NCBI GenBank assembly: GCA_016873295.1
Contig: VGXM01000009.1
Coordinates: 29,396-93,395 of the forward strand
Source: Phycisphaerae bacterium
GTDB taxonomy: Bacteria > Planctomycetota > Phycisphaerae > Phycisphaerales > UBA1924
Direction: 5' to 3'
Length of the DNA: 64,000 bases
The position numbers and the translations under genes were made by a program. The notes beneath the pieces are model-generated. The model worked only from the letters and a program-made list of their open reading frames with translations. It did not search any database and was not told the origin of the DNA. Shown here one piece after another: positions 36,247 to 45,460 of this stretch (position 1 is its first letter; every line of letters starts with the position of its first letter).

Positions 36247-36362
36247 GCGCACTCCTACGCCCGATGAGGCCCGGCGGATCTGCCGCGGGGGGTCAAAGCC
36301 CACCGTCCGCCCCGCCTGACACTCGCGGATCGGGGCGCCGCCCCGCCAACCCCGGCGGCCGG

Positions 36363-36635
36363 TTACTGCCCGGAGGGCGCGAGGTAGCGGTTGCCCTGCC
36401 GCTGACCCCGCTTCGGGTCCATCTCTTTGTCGTAGTTGGGGTTGTTCTCGGGGCCCGGGTCGGCGATCGGCGCGCCCGTCTCGGGCGAGACCGGGCCGGC
36501 GCGGCCATCGCCGAACAGTGACCTGGCGATCAGGACCACGCCCGTGCCGAGCGCCACGATCGCCACGAGCGCGATGATCTTCTTCTTTGGGTCGCCGCGG
36601 AGCGCCGCAAGAGTGTCGCTGATCAGTTCACTCAT
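36363..36635 (-). CDS. Small single-TM protein of pilin cassette 1
   Basis: The product has 90 residues. [19 protein letters not shown] is followed by a TM helix ([18 protein letters not shown]) and a polar tail ([19 protein letters not shown]). It lies 12 bp after the pseudopilin 1 stop, with GAGGA five bases before the ATG, so tight coupling is likely. It is the first of three small proteins of the same plan. Confidence 0.68.
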   Translation of the reverse strand: MSELISDTLAALRGDPKKKIIALVAIVALGTGVVLIARSLFGDGRAGPVSPETGAPIADPGPENNPNYDKEMDPKRGQRQGNRYLAPSGQ

Positions 36636-36647
36636 GGCGATCCTCGC

Positions 36648-37529
36648 TCAGGGCAGGCGCAGGTCGGGGAAGACCAGCGTGTAACTGTCGTTGGCGAACG
36701 ACTGGGGCAGGTTGCCCGGGATCATGGTGACGTAGCGGCCCGAGCCGTCCATGAACCCGAGGACCGCCTTGTTGATGTCCCCGTACCCGTTGCGGTACTG
36801 GTATGCGGCGAAGGAGTTGTTGGTCACGAGGTCCATCGTCTCATCGCCGATCCAGACCATGCGCGAGGGCTGGAACGCGTCCGCGACCTTGAAGCGGAGG
36901 CACCCGAAGTTCCACCCGGGGGCGAACCCCAGGCGGTTGCGCAGCTCCTCGAACCACTTGAAGTTCGTGTGGTAGCTGGTGCCCACGTCGTTGTAGCTGG
37001 TCTGGCGGAAGTCCGGCTCGGGCCAGTTGCGCTGGTGGGTCGCCTGGTCCGACGGATCGCGGTAGACGAACATCTCGAGCGCCTTGCGGGCGGGGTCCTG
37101 CGGCGGCAGGGCCACCATGCCCGCCGGGGCGTCGGGCGTGAGGTCGGGGTACAGGTAGGGGTTCAGCGGGCGGTCGGCGGCCTCGATGTCGAACGCCCCG
37201 CCGTACGCGCCGGCCCAGAACGCGTTGGTGTTCTTGCCGCCGAAGGCCCAGGTGCAGGCGCCCGCGAGGGAGTTGCCCTGCATCTGGACGCTGCCGCGGG
37301 GCGTGTAGCTGAGCACCATGGGCAGGAAGCCCTTGAAATCCTCGCGGTACACCATCGCCGCCGTTGTGATCTGGCGGATGTTGCTCAGCGAGATCGCCTG
37401 GCGACCCGCGTTGCGGGCCCGCCCCAGCGCCGGCAGGAGGATGCCGATCAGGAGCGCGATGATCGCGATGACGACCAGGAGTTCGATCAGGGTGAAGCCC
37501 GCCTTGGTGTGCCGTCGGATCTGGTGCAT
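36648..37529 (-). CDS. Type II secretion-like pseudopilin, cassette 1
   Basis: The product has 293 residues from ATG 37529 with AGAAGGGA just upstream. Leader MHQIRRHTKAG precedes [18 protein letters not shown], with cleavage at Gly11-Phe12 and Glu at +5. The mature protein contains ISLSNIRQITTAAMVYRED, WAFGGKNTNAFWAG and KAVLGFMDGSGRYVTMIPG. It is the promoter-proximal gene of the three-cassette series on the minus strand. Confidence 0.86.
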   Translation of the reverse strand: MHQIRRHTKAGFTLIELLVVIAIIALLIGILLPALGRARNAGRQAISLSNIRQITTAAMVYREDFKGFLPMVLSYTPRGSVQMQGNSLAGACTWAFGGKNTNAFWAGAYGGAFDIEAADRPLNPYLYPDLTPDAPAGMVALPPQDPARKALEMFVYRDPSDQATHQRNWPEPDFRQTSYNDVGTSYHTNFKWFEELRNRLGFAPGWNFGCLRFKVADAFQPSRMVWIGDETMDLVTNNSFAAYQYRNGYGDINKAVLGFMDGSGRYVTMIPGNLPQSFANDSYTLVFPDLRLP

Positions 37530-38047
37530 GGTTCCCTTCTGGTTGAGCGTCTCCGGCCTCAACTCACAGCCGCCGAGCGACCGTCCGATCCAAGGGTCGT
37601 ACGGGGTTCAGCGACCGTTCCTGCGCCGCCCAGAACGGGTCGACGCGCCTCGACATCGCTGCCGGATCGGCTCCGGCAGGCGCGCTGCCCCCGAGCGGGA
37701 GCCACGCATCCGTCCAGTATACGACGGCTCGTCCTCCAACGCTTCACCCAACTCGGCGCAACCTCGCAAACCAACTCGCGCGGATACCGAACACGTGCCG
37801 ACCTCTGTGCGGTGCTGAAGGGCCAGCGGCGATCGAATCCGGTCAAGTTGCTCGGTTCGGCGGTCGATCCGCCGGGATGGGCGGTATGGTTGGCGTGCGA
37901 CGGTCCGGGTAACCTGACTTTGACTCGCTTCCGACCCGGACGGAACCCTTCGCCCCCGGGATGGGGTATGTTCTCAAGGGGCACCGGAGGCGCCGCCTCC
38001 GTCCGCGCGACCGCGGGCGGCGTGATCGACCGATCCGACAGGACCGG
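37530..38047. other. Divergent intergenic region between pilin cassettes and kinase
   Basis: This 518-bp region is somewhat less GC-rich than its surroundings. It carries TATACT on the minus strand (37721-37716), about 185 nt before pseudopilin 1, and TATGTT on the plus strand (37967-37972) before the kinase; either could be a -10 box. No -35 partner is convincing. Short frames here lack ribosome sites and I call no gene. Confidence 0.45.
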
Positions 38048-39424
38048 ATGAGCCAGACTTCGCGACAAACGGACCTTGCGGAGAGCACCGCCGCGGGCAA
38101 GCCCGAGGACACGGCGCCCCTGCCGTCGCAGACCTCGATCCCGACGGACGAGCAGGCGAGCCAGGCCGTCCAGGAGATGGCCAAGGGCGGGAGCAACATC
38201 GACACGGTGATCGGTCGCCTGGTGGTGGACCAGGGGTTGGCGACGGCGGAAGAAGTGCAGCACTGCCTGGTGCAGGCGCGGCAGACGGCGGAGGACGACA
38301 ACCAGCGGTCGCTGGTGCACCTGCTGGTCCGGAACGACTACGTCACGAAGCGCCAGATGGCGCGGCTCAAGCAGATCGTCGAGGCGGAGCGTTCGGGGCA
38401 GAAGATCCCGGGGTACAAGGTCCTTGGCAAGCTCGGGGCGGGGGCGATGGCGTCGGTGTTCAAGGCCCGCCAGATGAGCCTCGACCGGACGGTGGCGATC
38501 AAGGTGCTGCCGCGGAAGTTCTCGAGCAACCCGCAGTTCATCGAGCGGTTCTACGCCGAGGGCCGGGCGGCGGCCCAGCTCAACCACCCCAACATCGTGC
38601 AGGCCTACGACGTGGGGAAGGCGGGGGATTACCACTACTTCGTGATGGAGTTCGTGGACGGTCGGACGGTGTACGACGACATCGTGAGGCACAGGCGTTA
38701 CGCGGAGGCCGACGCGCTGGACATCGTGATCCAGATCGCCGAGGCCCTGCAGCACGCCCACCAGCGCGGGCTGATCCACCGCGACGTGAAGCCCAAGAAC
38801 ATCATGATCAACCAGCAGGGCATGGCCAAGCTGGCGGACATGGGTCTGGCCCGGGCCGTGAGCGACAAGGAGATGGCGGAGGCGGAGGCGGGCAAGGCCT
38901 TCGGCACGCCCTACTACATCTCGCCGGAGCAGATCCGGGGGGAGCTGACGATCGGGCCCCCGGCGGACATCTACAGCCTCGGGGCCACGCTGTATCACAT
39001 GGTGACGGGGTCGGTGCCGTTCGACGGGAAGAACCCGTCGGCGGTGATGCACAAGCACCTGAAGGCGGACCTGGTGGCGCCGGACCACGTGAACCCCAAG
39101 CTGGGGGCTGGGATCTCGGAGGTCATCGAGATGATGATGGCCAAGGAGGCCCGACGCCGCTACCAGACCTGCGCCGACCTCCTGATCGACCTTCGGGCGG
39201 TGCGGTCCGGGAAGACGCCGACGATCGCGCACAGGGAGGCGCCGGCGGACGCGCTGGCGCAGCTGGCCCAGGCGGAGGCGGCCCAGCCCCTCCAGGCCGT
39301 CGCCCCCGCCCTGATCTCCACCGACTCGGGGGACGTGCTGCGGCAGTGGTGGTTCTGGACGCTCTCGGGGCTGCTGGTGCTGAGCGTGGGGTTCAACATC
39401 GCCCTGCTGGCGACGCGTCAATGA
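38048..39424 (+). CDS. Membrane-anchored Ser/Thr protein kinase (PknB-like)
   Basis: The product has 458 residues from ATG 38048. An N-terminal module of about 110 residues (NIDTVIGRLVVDQGLATAEEVQHC ... YVTKRQMARLK) precedes the kinase domain. That domain has LGKLGAGAMASVFKAR (glycine loop), VAIKVL (Lys), IHRDVKPKNIM (catalytic loop), ADMGLAR where DFG is usual, and the SPEQ end of the activation segment. A single C-terminal TM helix (WTLSGLLVLSVGFNIALLA) anchors it with the kinase inside and almost no external part. Targets are unknown. Kinases with this N-terminal module are common in planctomycetes. Confidence 0.88.
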   Translation: MSQTSRQTDLAESTAAGKPEDTAPLPSQTSIPTDEQASQAVQEMAKGGSNIDTVIGRLVVDQGLATAEEVQHCLVQARQTAEDDNQRSLVHLLVRNDYVTKRQMARLKQIVEAERSGQKIPGYKVLGKLGAGAMASVFKARQMSLDRTVAIKVLPRKFSSNPQFIERFYAEGRAAAQLNHPNIVQAYDVGKAGDYHYFVMEFVDGRTVYDDIVRHRRYAEADALDIVIQIAEALQHAHQRGLIHRDVKPKNIMINQQGMAKLADMGLARAVSDKEMAEAEAGKAFGTPYYISPEQIRGELTIGPPADIYSLGATLYHMVTGSVPFDGKNPSAVMHKHLKADLVAPDHVNPKLGAGISEVIEMMMAKEARRRYQTCADLLIDLRAVRSGKTPTIAHREAPADALAQLAQAEAAQPLQAVAPALISTDSGDVLRQWWFWTLSGLLVLSVGFNIALLATRQ

Positions 39425-39565
39425 CGGGAGCCGGGGGACCGATCCGGGCGCCGGGGTTGCTCGGCGCGGGCGGGCGGGTTAGGCTTTTGCCAAGGTGCGG
39501 GCCGACGCGGCTCCGGGCAAGTGTCCCGGCGGGCGGTGCGTGTGTGCACGAAGGGAGTGACGAAC

Positions 39566-40258
<693 letters not shown>

Positions 40259-40262
40259 CCGC

Positions 40263-41828
40263 CTACTCGTCCTCGAAATACTCCGCGGCGGACAGCACGC
40301 CCTCCTCGGCGCCCGCGGCCTCTGCCTTGAGGCGGGCCTCGGCGCCGGGGTCCTCCCACGACTCGCCCGGCTTGCGCCCCCGCACCAGCAGCTTCACCGG
40401 CACCTCGTCGAACCCCATCCCCTCGCGGATCCGGTTCACCAGGTAGCGCCGGTAGTTGGGCGTGAACTGCTCCGGGCGGTTCACCACGATGGCGATGGTG
40501 GGCGGGTGCGTCGCCACCTGGGCCGCGTAGTAGAGCTTGGCGATCGTCCCCAGCTTGCTGGGCGGCCCGCGCCGGTCCAGGATCTCGCGGAGCAGGCGGT
40601 TGAGCCGGCCCGTCGTCACGCGCCGCCCGGCCTGCCCGTGCAGCTCGAAGGCCAGGTCGATCGTCTCGCGCACGTTCAGCCCGTCCTTGCCCGACATGAA
40701 GCTGATCGGCGCCAGGGCCATGCCCTTGAGCTCGTCCCGCAGGTAGGTCTCGTAGTCCTCGGGCGTGACCGGCTCGCCCTTGCGCCCCGGACGCCCCGAG
40801 GCGATGTCCCACTTGTTCACCACCAGCACCGCCGGCTTGTAGCTCCGGGCCGCCAACTGGGCCAGGTGCTCGTCCACCTGGCTGATCCTGGTGGTGGCGT
40901 CGAGGAGGAGCAGGACGACGTCGGCGCGGTGGATGGAGCGTTCCAGGCGGTCGAGGGCGTACCACTCCAGGGCCCCCCGCAGGCTCTTCTTGCGCCGCAG
41001 CCCCGCCGTGTCGATCGCCACCACGACGCGCCCGTCGTCCAGTTCGAGGCGGACGTCGACGGCGTCGCGGGTGGTGCCGGGGATCTCGCTGACGATCATC
41101 CGCTCCTCGCCGGCGAGCGTGTTGACCAGGGTGCTCTTGCCCGCGTTGCGCTTGCCGATGATGGCGATCTTGAGGTCGGCGCGGAGGTCCTTGCCCGTGT
41201 CCTGGGCCTGGGGCGTCAGCCCGTAGAGCGTGTCCACCAGGTCGCGGCGCATGTAGTTGTTCTTCGCCGAGCACATGAGCGGCTCGCCGAAGCCCAGGGC
41301 CGCAAGCTCGAGCGCGTGCGCCTCCCACTTGGGCCCGTCGACCTTGGTCGCCACGACGCGGATGGGGACGGAGGCGGCGGGCGTGCGGGCCTTGCCCTTC
41401 CCCTTGCGGGCGGGCTGGCGCTGGGTGTCGCCCAGCTCCTGCCGGCGGAGCATGCGGGCGATCTGCTCGTCGTGCGGGGTCAGCCCGCGCTGGGCGTCGA
41501 CGCAGAAGAGCACCACGTCCGCCGTCGAGATCGCGTGCCTGATCTGGGCCTCGATGTCCCCCGTCAGCCGCGTGAGGTCGTGCCCGATCTCGTCGTACCG
41601 GGCCCCCTCGGCCACGTACACCCCGAACCCGCCCGTGTCGACCAGCTCGACGGTCTTGACCGGGCCCAGGCCGTCGGGCGGCGGCAGGTCGATGATGGCC
41701 GCGACCCGGTCGCGCGTCACGCCCGGCGTCGGGTCCACGATCGAGACCTTGGCCCCGGCGATCATGTTGAGCAGCGAACTCTTGCCGACGTTGGGTCGGC
41801 CCACAATGGCAATCCGCGGGATCGTCAC
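40263..41828 (-). CDS. der: Ribosome-associated GTPase Der (EngA)
   Basis: The product has 521 residues from GTG 41828. There are two tandem G domains: GRPNVGKSSLLN and VDTGGFG in the first, GKRNAGKSTLVN, DTAGLRRK and VNKWD in the second, then a KH-like C-terminal domain. Der is needed for 50S assembly. It is longer than E. coli Der (490) because of a basic linker (RQPARKGKGKARTPAA) before G4 of domain 1. That G4 reads TKVD rather than NKxD, which may weaken guanine selection. A TACGAT hexamer six bases before the GTG suggests a leaderless transcript. Confidence 0.93.
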   Translation of the reverse strand: MTIPRIAIVGRPNVGKSSLLNMIAGAKVSIVDPTPGVTRDRVAAIIDLPPPDGLGPVKTVELVDTGGFGVYVAEGARYDEIGHDLTRLTGDIEAQIRHAISTADVVLFCVDAQRGLTPHDEQIARMLRRQELGDTQRQPARKGKGKARTPAASVPIRVVATKVDGPKWEAHALELAALGFGEPLMCSAKNNYMRRDLVDTLYGLTPQAQDTGKDLRADLKIAIIGKRNAGKSTLVNTLAGEERMIVSEIPGTTRDAVDVRLELDDGRVVVAIDTAGLRRKKSLRGALEWYALDRLERSIHRADVVLLLLDATTRISQVDEHLAQLAARSYKPAVLVVNKWDIASGRPGRKGEPVTPEDYETYLRDELKGMALAPISFMSGKDGLNVRETIDLAFELHGQAGRRVTTGRLNRLLREILDRRGPPSKLGTIAKLYYAAQVATHPPTIAIVVNRPEQFTPNYRRYLVNRIREGMGFDEVPVKLLVRGRKPGESWEDPGAEARLKAEAAGAEEGVLSAAEYFEDE

Positions 41829-41834
41829 GCGGGC

Positions 41835-41840
41835 ATCGTA
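41835..41840 (-). promoter_or_regulatory. Putative -10 box (TACGAT) directly before der
   Basis: Minus-strand TACGAT, six bases (GCCCGC), then GTG 41828. There is no room for a ribosome site. Confidence 0.45.
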
Positions 41841-41862
41841 GGGTGCGCCCGCCTTGCCCCCC

Positions 41863-42516
41863 TCAGCGCGGGAACGGCACGAGCCCGCGCCGCAGCGACT
41901 CGATCTCCTCCGCCAGGCGCGTCAGGGCCCCGTCCGGCCCGTCGCGCATCAACTCGTCGTGCCCGATGGGCTCTCCGAACGCGACGGCGACCCGCCGCCG
42001 CCACAGCCGCGGCAGGAGCCTGGATCGCGGCCAGGCGTCGAAGCAACCCTCGACCGCGACGGGGACGACGGGACACCCGGTCCGCTTGATGAGGAGGGCG
42101 GTCCCCCGCGAGAAGGGCTGGAGCGAGCCGTCGGGCGTGCGCGACCCCTCGGGGAAGATCAGGACCGCGCCGCCGGCGTCGAGGCGGGCGATCAGGGCCC
42201 GGATCGCCGCCGCGTCGCTCTCCCCCTGGCGGATGGGGATGGAGTTGAGCGCGGCGAGGAGCCAGCCGAAGGGCTTGAACGAGAAGAGCCCGACCCGCGC
42301 GACGAACCACAGGGGCCGGTGGGCGGCGATGCCGATCAGGGGCCCGTCGAGGTGCGACTGGTGGTTGGCGACCAGCAGGACGCCGCCACGCGCCGGCACG
42401 CGGTGGGCCCCGAAGGCCCGGGCGCGGTAGACGATGGACGTGAGCAGGGCGACGGTCGCGCGGGCCAGGCGGTAGATCAGGCGCTGCAAAGGGCCGGGGT
42501 CGGGCGGAGGCGTCAT
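41863..42516 (-). CDS. plsC: 1-acyl-glycerol-3-phosphate acyltransferase (PlsC-like)
   Basis: The product has 217 residues. LVANHQSHLDGPLIG carries the HX4D acyltransferase motif and LIFPEGSRTPDG the second conserved block. An N-terminal hydrophobic stretch lets it sit on the inner membrane. It would acylate lysophosphatidic acid to phosphatidic acid. The ATG overlaps the cmk stop by four bases, and plsC next to cmk is a pairing seen in other bacteria. Confidence 0.9.
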   Translation of the reverse strand: MTPPPDPGPLQRLIYRLARATVALLTSIVYRARAFGAHRVPARGGVLLVANHQSHLDGPLIGIAAHRPLWFVARVGLFSFKPFGWLLAALNSIPIRQGESDAAAIRALIARLDAGGAVLIFPEGSRTPDGSLQPFSRGTALLIKRTGCPVVPVAVEGCFDAWPRSRLLPRLWRRRVAVAFGEPIGHDELMRDGPDGALTRLAEEIESLRRGLVPFPR

Positions 42517-43298
42517 GCCCTTGCCATCCGCTCCAGCACCAGGCGCTCCAGCGTGCCCACCACGCCCTCGAGCGAGAGCGACGTCGTGTCCACCACGATG
42601 GCGTCGCCCGGCTTGATCAGCGGGCCCTCGCGGCGCGTGCTGTCGGAGCGGTCGCGCTCGGTGATGTCGGCGAGGAGCGCGTCGGCGTCGGCGTCCAGCC
42701 CCGCCTCGCGCAACTGGTCGGCGCGTCGCCGGGCCCGCGTCGCCGGGGCCGCGTCCAGGTAGAACTTGACCGGGGCGGCGGGGAACACCACCGAGCCCTG
42801 GTCGCGCCCCTCGGTCACCAGGCGCGGGTGCTGGGCCGCGATCAACCGCTGCTTGCGCACCATGTGCCGGCGCAGGGCGGGGATGCCCGCGATGGGCGAC
42901 ACCACCGCCGTCACGTCGCCCCCGCGGATCCGCGACGACACGGACCGCCCGGAGGCGAGGATGTCGGGCGGGTCGGCGGACCAGTCAAAGTGCAGGTCGG
43001 CGTCAACGACGGCGGCGACCAGTTCCGCCGCGCGATCCACCCCCAGCCCGCGCTCGATGGCGACGACGGCGGCGGCCCGGTACATCGCCCCCGTGTCGAG
43101 GAAGTCCAGCCCCAGCCGCCGCGCCAGCAGGCGGGCCACCGACGACTTGCCCGTCCCCGCCGGGCCGTCGATCGTCACGATGATGGGCTTGTCGCTGGGG
43201 AGCAAGGGGTGGAGTGGTCGGCGGGGCGTGCGGACTTCGACGTGCGGCACGGCGCCGTGGGCCGTCCGGGTCGTCGTGCTGGAGGGCACCGCCGCCAT
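42513..43298 (-). CDS. cmk: Cytidylate kinase
   Basis: The product has 261 residues. Walker A IDGPAGTGKSS, DFLDTGAMYRA, the SRIRGGDVTAVVS region and VTEGRDQGSVVFP are typical of bacterial CMP kinase, which phosphorylates CMP and dCMP. The N-terminus has about 37 extra residues (SSTTTRTAHG ... LPSDKP) before the first strand, so the start may be further inside. A minus-strand TACACT at 43354-43349 could be the -10 box. Confidence 0.92.
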   Translation of the reverse strand: MAAVPSSTTTRTAHGAVPHVEVRTPRRPLHPLLPSDKPIIVTIDGPAGTGKSSVARLLARRLGLDFLDTGAMYRAAAVVAIERGLGVDRAAELVAAVVDADLHFDWSADPPDILASGRSVSSRIRGGDVTAVVSPIAGIPALRRHMVRKQRLIAAQHPRLVTEGRDQGSVVFPAAPVKFYLDAAPATRARRRADQLREAGLDADADALLADITERDRSDSTRREGPLIKPGDAIVVDTTSLSLEGVVGTLERLVLERMARA

Positions 43299-43348
43299 GT
43301 CGCCGTGCTCCGCGGGCCGCGCTCGACCGAACGCGGCGGCCCGGTTTC

Positions 43349-43354
43349 AGTGTA
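43349..43354 (-). promoter_or_regulatory. Putative -10 box (TACACT) of the cmk-plsC operon
   Basis: Minus-strand TACACT lies in the short gap after the TIM-barrel gene, 50 nt before the annotated cmk ATG. Confidence 0.4.
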
Positions 43355-43376
43355 CCCCCCGCGCCCGCGCGACGGC

Positions 43377-44333
43377 TTACGCCTGCGCGTCGAGGATCCG
43401 CTGGATGGCCCGTCGGCTCTGGATCAGACCCGTCGTCGCGTCCCCCGAGCCCCGGTAGTCCAGCCCGATGCTCCCCTCGTACCCCACCGCCAGCACCGAC
43501 TCCAGCAGCGGCGCCAGGTCGTAGGGGCGGTGGATGAGCGCGGGCTCCGGCTCGGGCTCCTCCTCGTCCTCCTCGGGCGCCAACGCCGCCAGCAGGTCCT
43601 CCGGCGACATCTCCTCGTCCAGGTCCTCGTCGTCAACGTCGGCGGGCTTGCCCTTGGCGGACGCCGCCTCGGGCTTGCTCTTGGGCCGCACGGGCGGCGG
43701 GGTCGGCTCGCCCTCCTCGAACTGGACCGTGTTGGCGACCAGGGCCGTGGCGTAGGGGGTCAGGCGGCGCAGGAACGCGCCGGGGTTCTTGTGCGTGAGC
43801 GCCGACTCGAAGTCGGGGCAGGTGCCGATGCGGAACCCGCCCACCTTCTTGATGATCTCGGTGACGCGGTCCGGGTCGTCGGTCAGGCCCGGGCCCGGGG
43901 CGATCAGCACGTTGACGTCGCGGGCGTCCGCCGCTTTCGCGACCTCCTTGAGGCGCGCCACCGCCGACTCCACCGCCGCGGGCGTCGCGCCCGCCTCGAG
44001 GCGCACGCTGATGGCCGCGGCCCCCAGCGCCGACGCCGCCTCCACCACCCGCGTCAGCCGCTCGACCGCGGCGTCGGCCTTGGCGGGGGTCGTGAGCACC
44101 GCAGGGGCGGTCTCCTGGAGCAGCAGCACGGCGCACCCGGCCTTGTCGGCCCGCTCGCGCATCTGCTCCAGGCGCTTCCGGTCCGCCCCCTTCAACAGCT
44201 CCGTCGAGAGGTACAGCCCGTGGACCCCGATCACGTCGCGTGCGAACCGCGGCAGCGAATCGAGCGACACCCCGCCCGGCGTGGACGAAAGGAGCTTGTC
44301 TCGCAGGCACGAGGCGTTGAGTGTCAGGAGCAT
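43377..44333 (-). CDS. Sugar phosphate isomerase/epimerase-like TIM-barrel protein
   Basis: The product has 318 residues. Strands such as HGLYLSTELLKG, CAVLLLQETA, GAAAISVRLEAGA, VNVLIAPGPGL, FRIGTCPDFES and YEGSIGLDYRG follow the xylose-isomerase-like (AP endonuclease 2) barrel order. An acidic insertion of about 60 residues (KPADVDDEDLDEEMSPED ... EEDEEEPEPEP) interrupts it between the last strands. Metal-site residues are not clear (C-P-D and D-Y-R are candidates), so it may have lost or changed activity. The substrate is unknown. Confidence 0.7.
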   Translation of the reverse strand: MLLTLNASCLRDKLLSSTPGGVSLDSLPRFARDVIGVHGLYLSTELLKGADRKRLEQMRERADKAGCAVLLLQETAPAVLTTPAKADAAVERLTRVVEAASALGAAAISVRLEAGATPAAVESAVARLKEVAKAADARDVNVLIAPGPGLTDDPDRVTEIIKKVGGFRIGTCPDFESALTHKNPGAFLRRLTPYATALVANTVQFEEGEPTPPPVRPKSKPEAASAKGKPADVDDEDLDEEMSPEDLLAALAPEEDEEEPEPEPALIHRPYDLAPLLESVLAVGYEGSIGLDYRGSGDATTGLIQSRRAIQRILDAQA

Positions 44334-44376
44334 GCGGGACCCGGGCGACGAGGCCGACCGCCCCCGGGGCGACCGG

Positions 44377-44382
44377 ATAGTA
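44377..44382 (-). promoter_or_regulatory. Putative -10 box (TACTAT) of the TIM-barrel gene
   Basis: Minus-strand TACTAT lies 44 nt before the ATG at 44333. On the plus strand the same bases read ATAGTA, 10 nt before the miaA GTG, so a bidirectional start region is possible. Confidence 0.4.
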
Positions 44383-44392
44383 CCCGAACCTC

Positions 44393-45352
44393 GTGCCCCG
44401 CGACGCTCTACGCTCGAGCGTGACCCCCTTCCCGGTCATCGTCGGACCCACCGCTGGCGCCAAGTCCGCCCTCGCGCTCGCGCTGGCGCGGGACTGGCCC
44501 GGGGGCGGCGAGGTCGTCTCCGCCGACGCCCTCCAGGTCTACCGCGGCATGGACATCGGCACCGCCAAGCCCACCGGGGCGGAGCGGGCGGCGGTCCCGC
44601 ACCACCTCATCGACCTGGTCGAGCCCGGGCAGCCCTTCAGCGTCGCCGACTGGCTCGTGCGCGCCGAGGCGGCGATCGCCGACATCCGCTCGCGCGGGCG
44701 GCTCCCCATCGTCGTCGGCGGCACGCACCTCTACGTCAAGATCCTCCTGGAGGGGATGTTCGAGGGCCCGCGGGCCGACGCCGAGCTCCGCGCGGAGTTC
44801 CTGGCGATGTCCCCCGAGGCGCTGCGGCGGGAACTGGAGCGGGTCGACCCCGCCGCCGCCACCCGCCTGCACCCCAACGACATCCGCCGCACCGTGCGCG
44901 CGCTGGAGGTCCACCGCCTCACCGGCGCGCCCATCTCGGCCCAGCAGTCGCAGTGGGACCGGGCCCGCCGACCCGACGCCGCGCTGATCGGGCTCGACTG
45001 GGCGAGCGGGGCGATCAACGCCCGCATCAACGCCCGCGTGCGCACGATGATGGAGCGGGGCCTGCTCGACGAGACCCGCTCGCTGCTGGCGCGGGGGGTG
45101 CTGACCGGGCAGGCGGCCGAGGCGCTGGGGTACAAGCAGCTGGTGCGCCACCTGGTCGGCGGCGAGCCGCTGGAGCAGGCCGTCGAGGCGATCAAGATCG
45201 AGACCCGGCGGTTGGCCAAGAACCAGCGGACGTGGCTGCGGCGCTTGCGGGCGGTGCCGGGGGGGCTGTGGATCGACGCCGGGGGCGTCCCGGAGGCGGA
45301 TTGGCCCGGCCTGGTGCTGCGGCACCTCGGGACGGCGGCGGGGCGGGCGTAG
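44393..45352 (+). CDS. miaA: tRNA dimethylallyltransferase MiaA
   Basis: The product has 319 residues from GTG 44393; GTG 44420 is an alternative. VSADALQVYRGMDIGTAKPT, PHHLIDLVEPGQPFSVADW, VVGGTHLYVKILLEG and GYKQLVRHL are clear. MiaA transfers a dimethylallyl group to A37 of tRNAs that read U-starting codons. The P-loop reads GPTAGAKSALA where GPTASGKTALA is usual, so the Gly before Lys is Ala. The C-terminus ends with AEDWPGLV-like helix residues and no extra domain. Confidence 0.92.
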   Translation: MPRDALRSSVTPFPVIVGPTAGAKSALALALARDWPGGGEVVSADALQVYRGMDIGTAKPTGAERAAVPHHLIDLVEPGQPFSVADWLVRAEAAIADIRSRGRLPIVVGGTHLYVKILLEGMFEGPRADAELRAEFLAMSPEALRRELERVDPAAATRLHPNDIRRTVRALEVHRLTGAPISAQQSQWDRARRPDAALIGLDWASGAINARINARVRTMMERGLLDETRSLLARGVLTGQAAEALGYKQLVRHLVGGEPLEQAVEAIKIETRRLAKNQRTWLRRLRAVPGGLWIDAGGVPEADWPGLVLRHLGTAAGRA

Positions 45353-45460
45353 GATACCGACCGGACCCCGAACCGCTTGACTCGTCGGCGGGCGGTCGCT
45401 TTCCTTGGGTCCTTGTCTCTGGTGCGTGCCCGGGTCTGGGCGCGCCGAGTCACGAACCCG

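Noticed and set aside
37716..37721. TATACT as a promoter of the pilin cassettes
   Set aside because: No -35 partner and about 185 nt from the first pilin; mentioned in the intergenic entry but not called.
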